From Epiperipatus broadwayi (lineage: Eukaryota; Onychophora; Udeonychophora; Euonychophora; Peripatidae): a DNA stretch of 64,000 nucleotides. The stretch is from contig JAQFVV010012511.1 of NCBI GenBank assembly GCA_028023455.1, forward strand, positions 1,056,001-1,120,000, written 5' to 3'. Each line of letters opens with the position of its first letter. The stretch's first letter is position 1. Shown here piece after piece: positions 62,031 through 64,000 of this stretch. A model generated the notes under the pieces. The model saw only the letters and a list, made by a program, of their open reading frames with translations. It was not told the DNA's origin and did not search any database. The position numbers and the translations under genes are program-made.

Positions 62031-63760
62031 ATAAATATCCAGGCTCAATATAACCATACATATATCAATTCTTTTAATTTCAGATGCATATGATGCTTAA
62101 CAGATTAAATAAGCAAAATTGCTATCATATTTATCAGCTTATCAATGATTTACATAATTACACACACATTAAGTCAAGCATATATGTATTAATGATTTTG
62201 GAAAACCTTCAGAGTCACTATATTAAATATAAACTATAAAATATATTAAAATAATCTTCTATCTCTTTTAAAACCTTTTTTTTTTGTTGGAAATTTTACC
62301 TTAAACAACAAGCACAGAAGCAATTTTCTCTTTTTTTTTTTTTAAATTAAAACTCTCCATTAGGGAGGGGGAAAATTCAATTTTGAGAAGCAAACTAGTC
62401 TAAAGCTATATCAGATACACTAAGTTGAAACAAAGTGTTATAGCATAAAAAGTATTAAAAAAATTAGTTTTATAATGGATAAATGATAAATACACAACAT
62501 TATGTCATTTAAATTATAATCCTCACTGGCTTGTTGATAATGTTTTATAAAATATTTCATAAATAAAATACTTTAAATCCAAGGAAAAAGATAGTGAAGG
62601 GAATGCTATTTTCCAGAAAAGTTTAATTTTATGTAGACTTACATATGTATACAAATGAAACTCCTTTAGTAATTTTTATGTGGAGTCTCTTCATTTACTG
62701 GTTTTTAATCATGTACAGAGTTTATGTTGAACTGCATATTTGATGGTGAAGATCATGATGTTGGATTAACTCAGGAAGTAAAATTGGACCTTCAACAACA
62801 ATAAGCTATATACTGAAGAAGTGAAGTTAATTTTTTGGCACTTTAGCTGATCATGGTTATTAACTTGACTACCAGTAAAAGTACAGGGTACATCATTTTA
62901 AGAAGGCAATGACAAAGATTACAAGAAGAAGCAGGATCAATGACAAATAGGAGCAAAATGAATCCTTATAATTTTGAGCTGATCAAAATTTTATATCATT
63001 CACTTCTTTTATTAAGCCCATTCATTTACCAAGAATCTTTTAAGTAACAAAGCCAGTAAATTACCTGTATACATTTTTAAAAAAATTAGATAAGCCAGTG
63101 CTCATCTTCATTCATTCAGTTTTCCAAAAATTCCTTAATTAATTAAGCCAGTAATTATTTTCACTTGTCCAGTGTATCAAATATTTTCTTAATTAAAGCT
63201 TATTTAAAATTATCGTCGCTCTACAATGTGTAAAAATTGATCAAAAGCTCTAGTTATATTAATAAAATAGTAATAAAAACTTATTATTTTTTAAAAAAAA
63301 GACTTCTTTTTTTTGTGACTTAAATATGAATTATTTATAAAAGTTATTTATAATGTGTTATATTTATTAATAAAAATATATAATAAAATATTTACAAAAT
63401 GTCTATGCAAGTTTAAGCATAAAAGTAATGCAGTATTTCTCTGAAATTGGTGTGGCTACTTAAATTTAAATCTTTCTATTTAAAATTTTGTTGCGGTTTT
63501 TAAACAAATTTATATCTGAACTCTTTATGAAAAAGAATTGCCTTGCTTCTAAACATGATACTTACTATTCTATAAACACGCACATACCACTAATTCAGCT
63601 ATATAGACTGAGACAAAATAAACAAATAATTCAATTAGTTTATGAAATTATTCAATCACATACTGACAGAAAAATTATGAAATCAGAACGAAAGTAGTAA
63701 AAAATATTTAATTAATAACAAATTTGATTATACATAATAATTCGTACTAATTGATATGTA
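62031..63760. other. AT-rich, possibly the rest of the A relative
   Basis: No gene supported. The 69-residue frame at 63488-63697 has no motif. Confidence 0.35.
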
Positions 63761-63765
63761 TATAT

Positions 63766-64000
63766 TGTAACGGTCATATTTGTACACTCATGCAACAAAA
63801 TCCAGAGTTTTGGCAAATTCCTCAAGGCTGATCTAGATGAGGGGTTGAGACCTCGAATCAGATCGCACCTCAGCTCCTTCACCAATGCTCTATGATTTAC
63901 TACCCTGTGAATGATATATATGAGGCTACACTTGGACTCCTTTAATTCACGTGCCAGCAGTAGCAAAGAGTGGAACAAAAGACTCATGGACAAATCAACT
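63766..64000 (+). repeat. LTR-like repeat start, cut by window end
   Basis: Begins TGTAACGGTCATATTTG directly after TATAT. The start is TG-type with a GC-richer body, a TATATAT element at 63918 and no coding frame of note. It fits the 5' edge of an LTR, but the other end is outside the window. Confidence 0.45.

Overview
This window is nuclear DNA from an animal, very AT-rich (about three quarters A+T by eye). The evidence is one intact seven-membrane-segment TMEM45/DUF716 gene, a spliced-looking 5' UTR, tRNA-derived SINE heads, hAT and piggyBac-type non-autonomous transposons, non-LTR retrotransposons and a relic Penelope-like element. The phylum cannot be fixed from the sequence; a lophotrochozoan or a chelicerate would fit. 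Nearly all recognisable content is mobile DNA, and most short reading frames are chance openings in AT-rich sequence.

Layout. 0-5.5 kb: a hammerhead-bearing retroposon (family F1), a LINE tail and a fold-back repeat ending in about 105 (TAA) units. 6.8-18.5 kb: three copies of an unclassified repeat (family B). The first is split by a 5.6 kb composite of two 2.14 kb LTR-like repeats (family A), one of which holds a 749 bp piggyBac-type MITE at a TTAA. A hammerhead retroposon (R2) sits between the second and third B copies. 19-21 kb: a second F1 element with a perfect 12 bp target duplication, and a tRNA-SINE. 21.4-25.5 kb: a nearly full-length Tx1/L1-group LINE on the minus strand, broken by frameshifts. 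26.46-32.52 kb: a 6 kb fold-back element with arms of about 1.3 kb, carrying two later LINE insertions and a small hairpin. 32.5-34.5 kb: a third A copy. 36-45.6 kb: two hAT MITEs, a SINE, hammerhead family E and an unclassified remnant. 47.6-48.9 kb: the TMEM45-like gene. 49.7-50.2 kb: the third F1 element. 51.4-52.5 kb: a decayed Penelope-like RT plus GIY-YIG endonuclease. 54-58 kb: SINEs, LINE tails, a perfect-looking hairpin element and a third hAT MITE. 59.9-61.2 kb: a 369 bp-unit hammerhead array (R1) with an inverted terminal copy. 61.26 kb to the end: a diverged A relative and the start of another LTR-like repeat.

The most interesting theme is a set of four sequence-unrelated repeat families (F1, R1, R2, E). 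Each carries a hammerhead ribozyme core with a tiny, nearly self-complementary stem III. Three (R1, R2, E) are built of about 350-435 bp units arranged head to tail; F1, R1 and R2 also occur as inverted fold-back copies. Two F1 copies have 12-13 bp target duplications. This looks like retrozyme-type circular-RNA retroposons, possibly mobilised by Penelope-like machinery such as the relic at 51.4-52.5 kb. The ribozyme folds are read directly from the sequence; the mobilisation route is inference.
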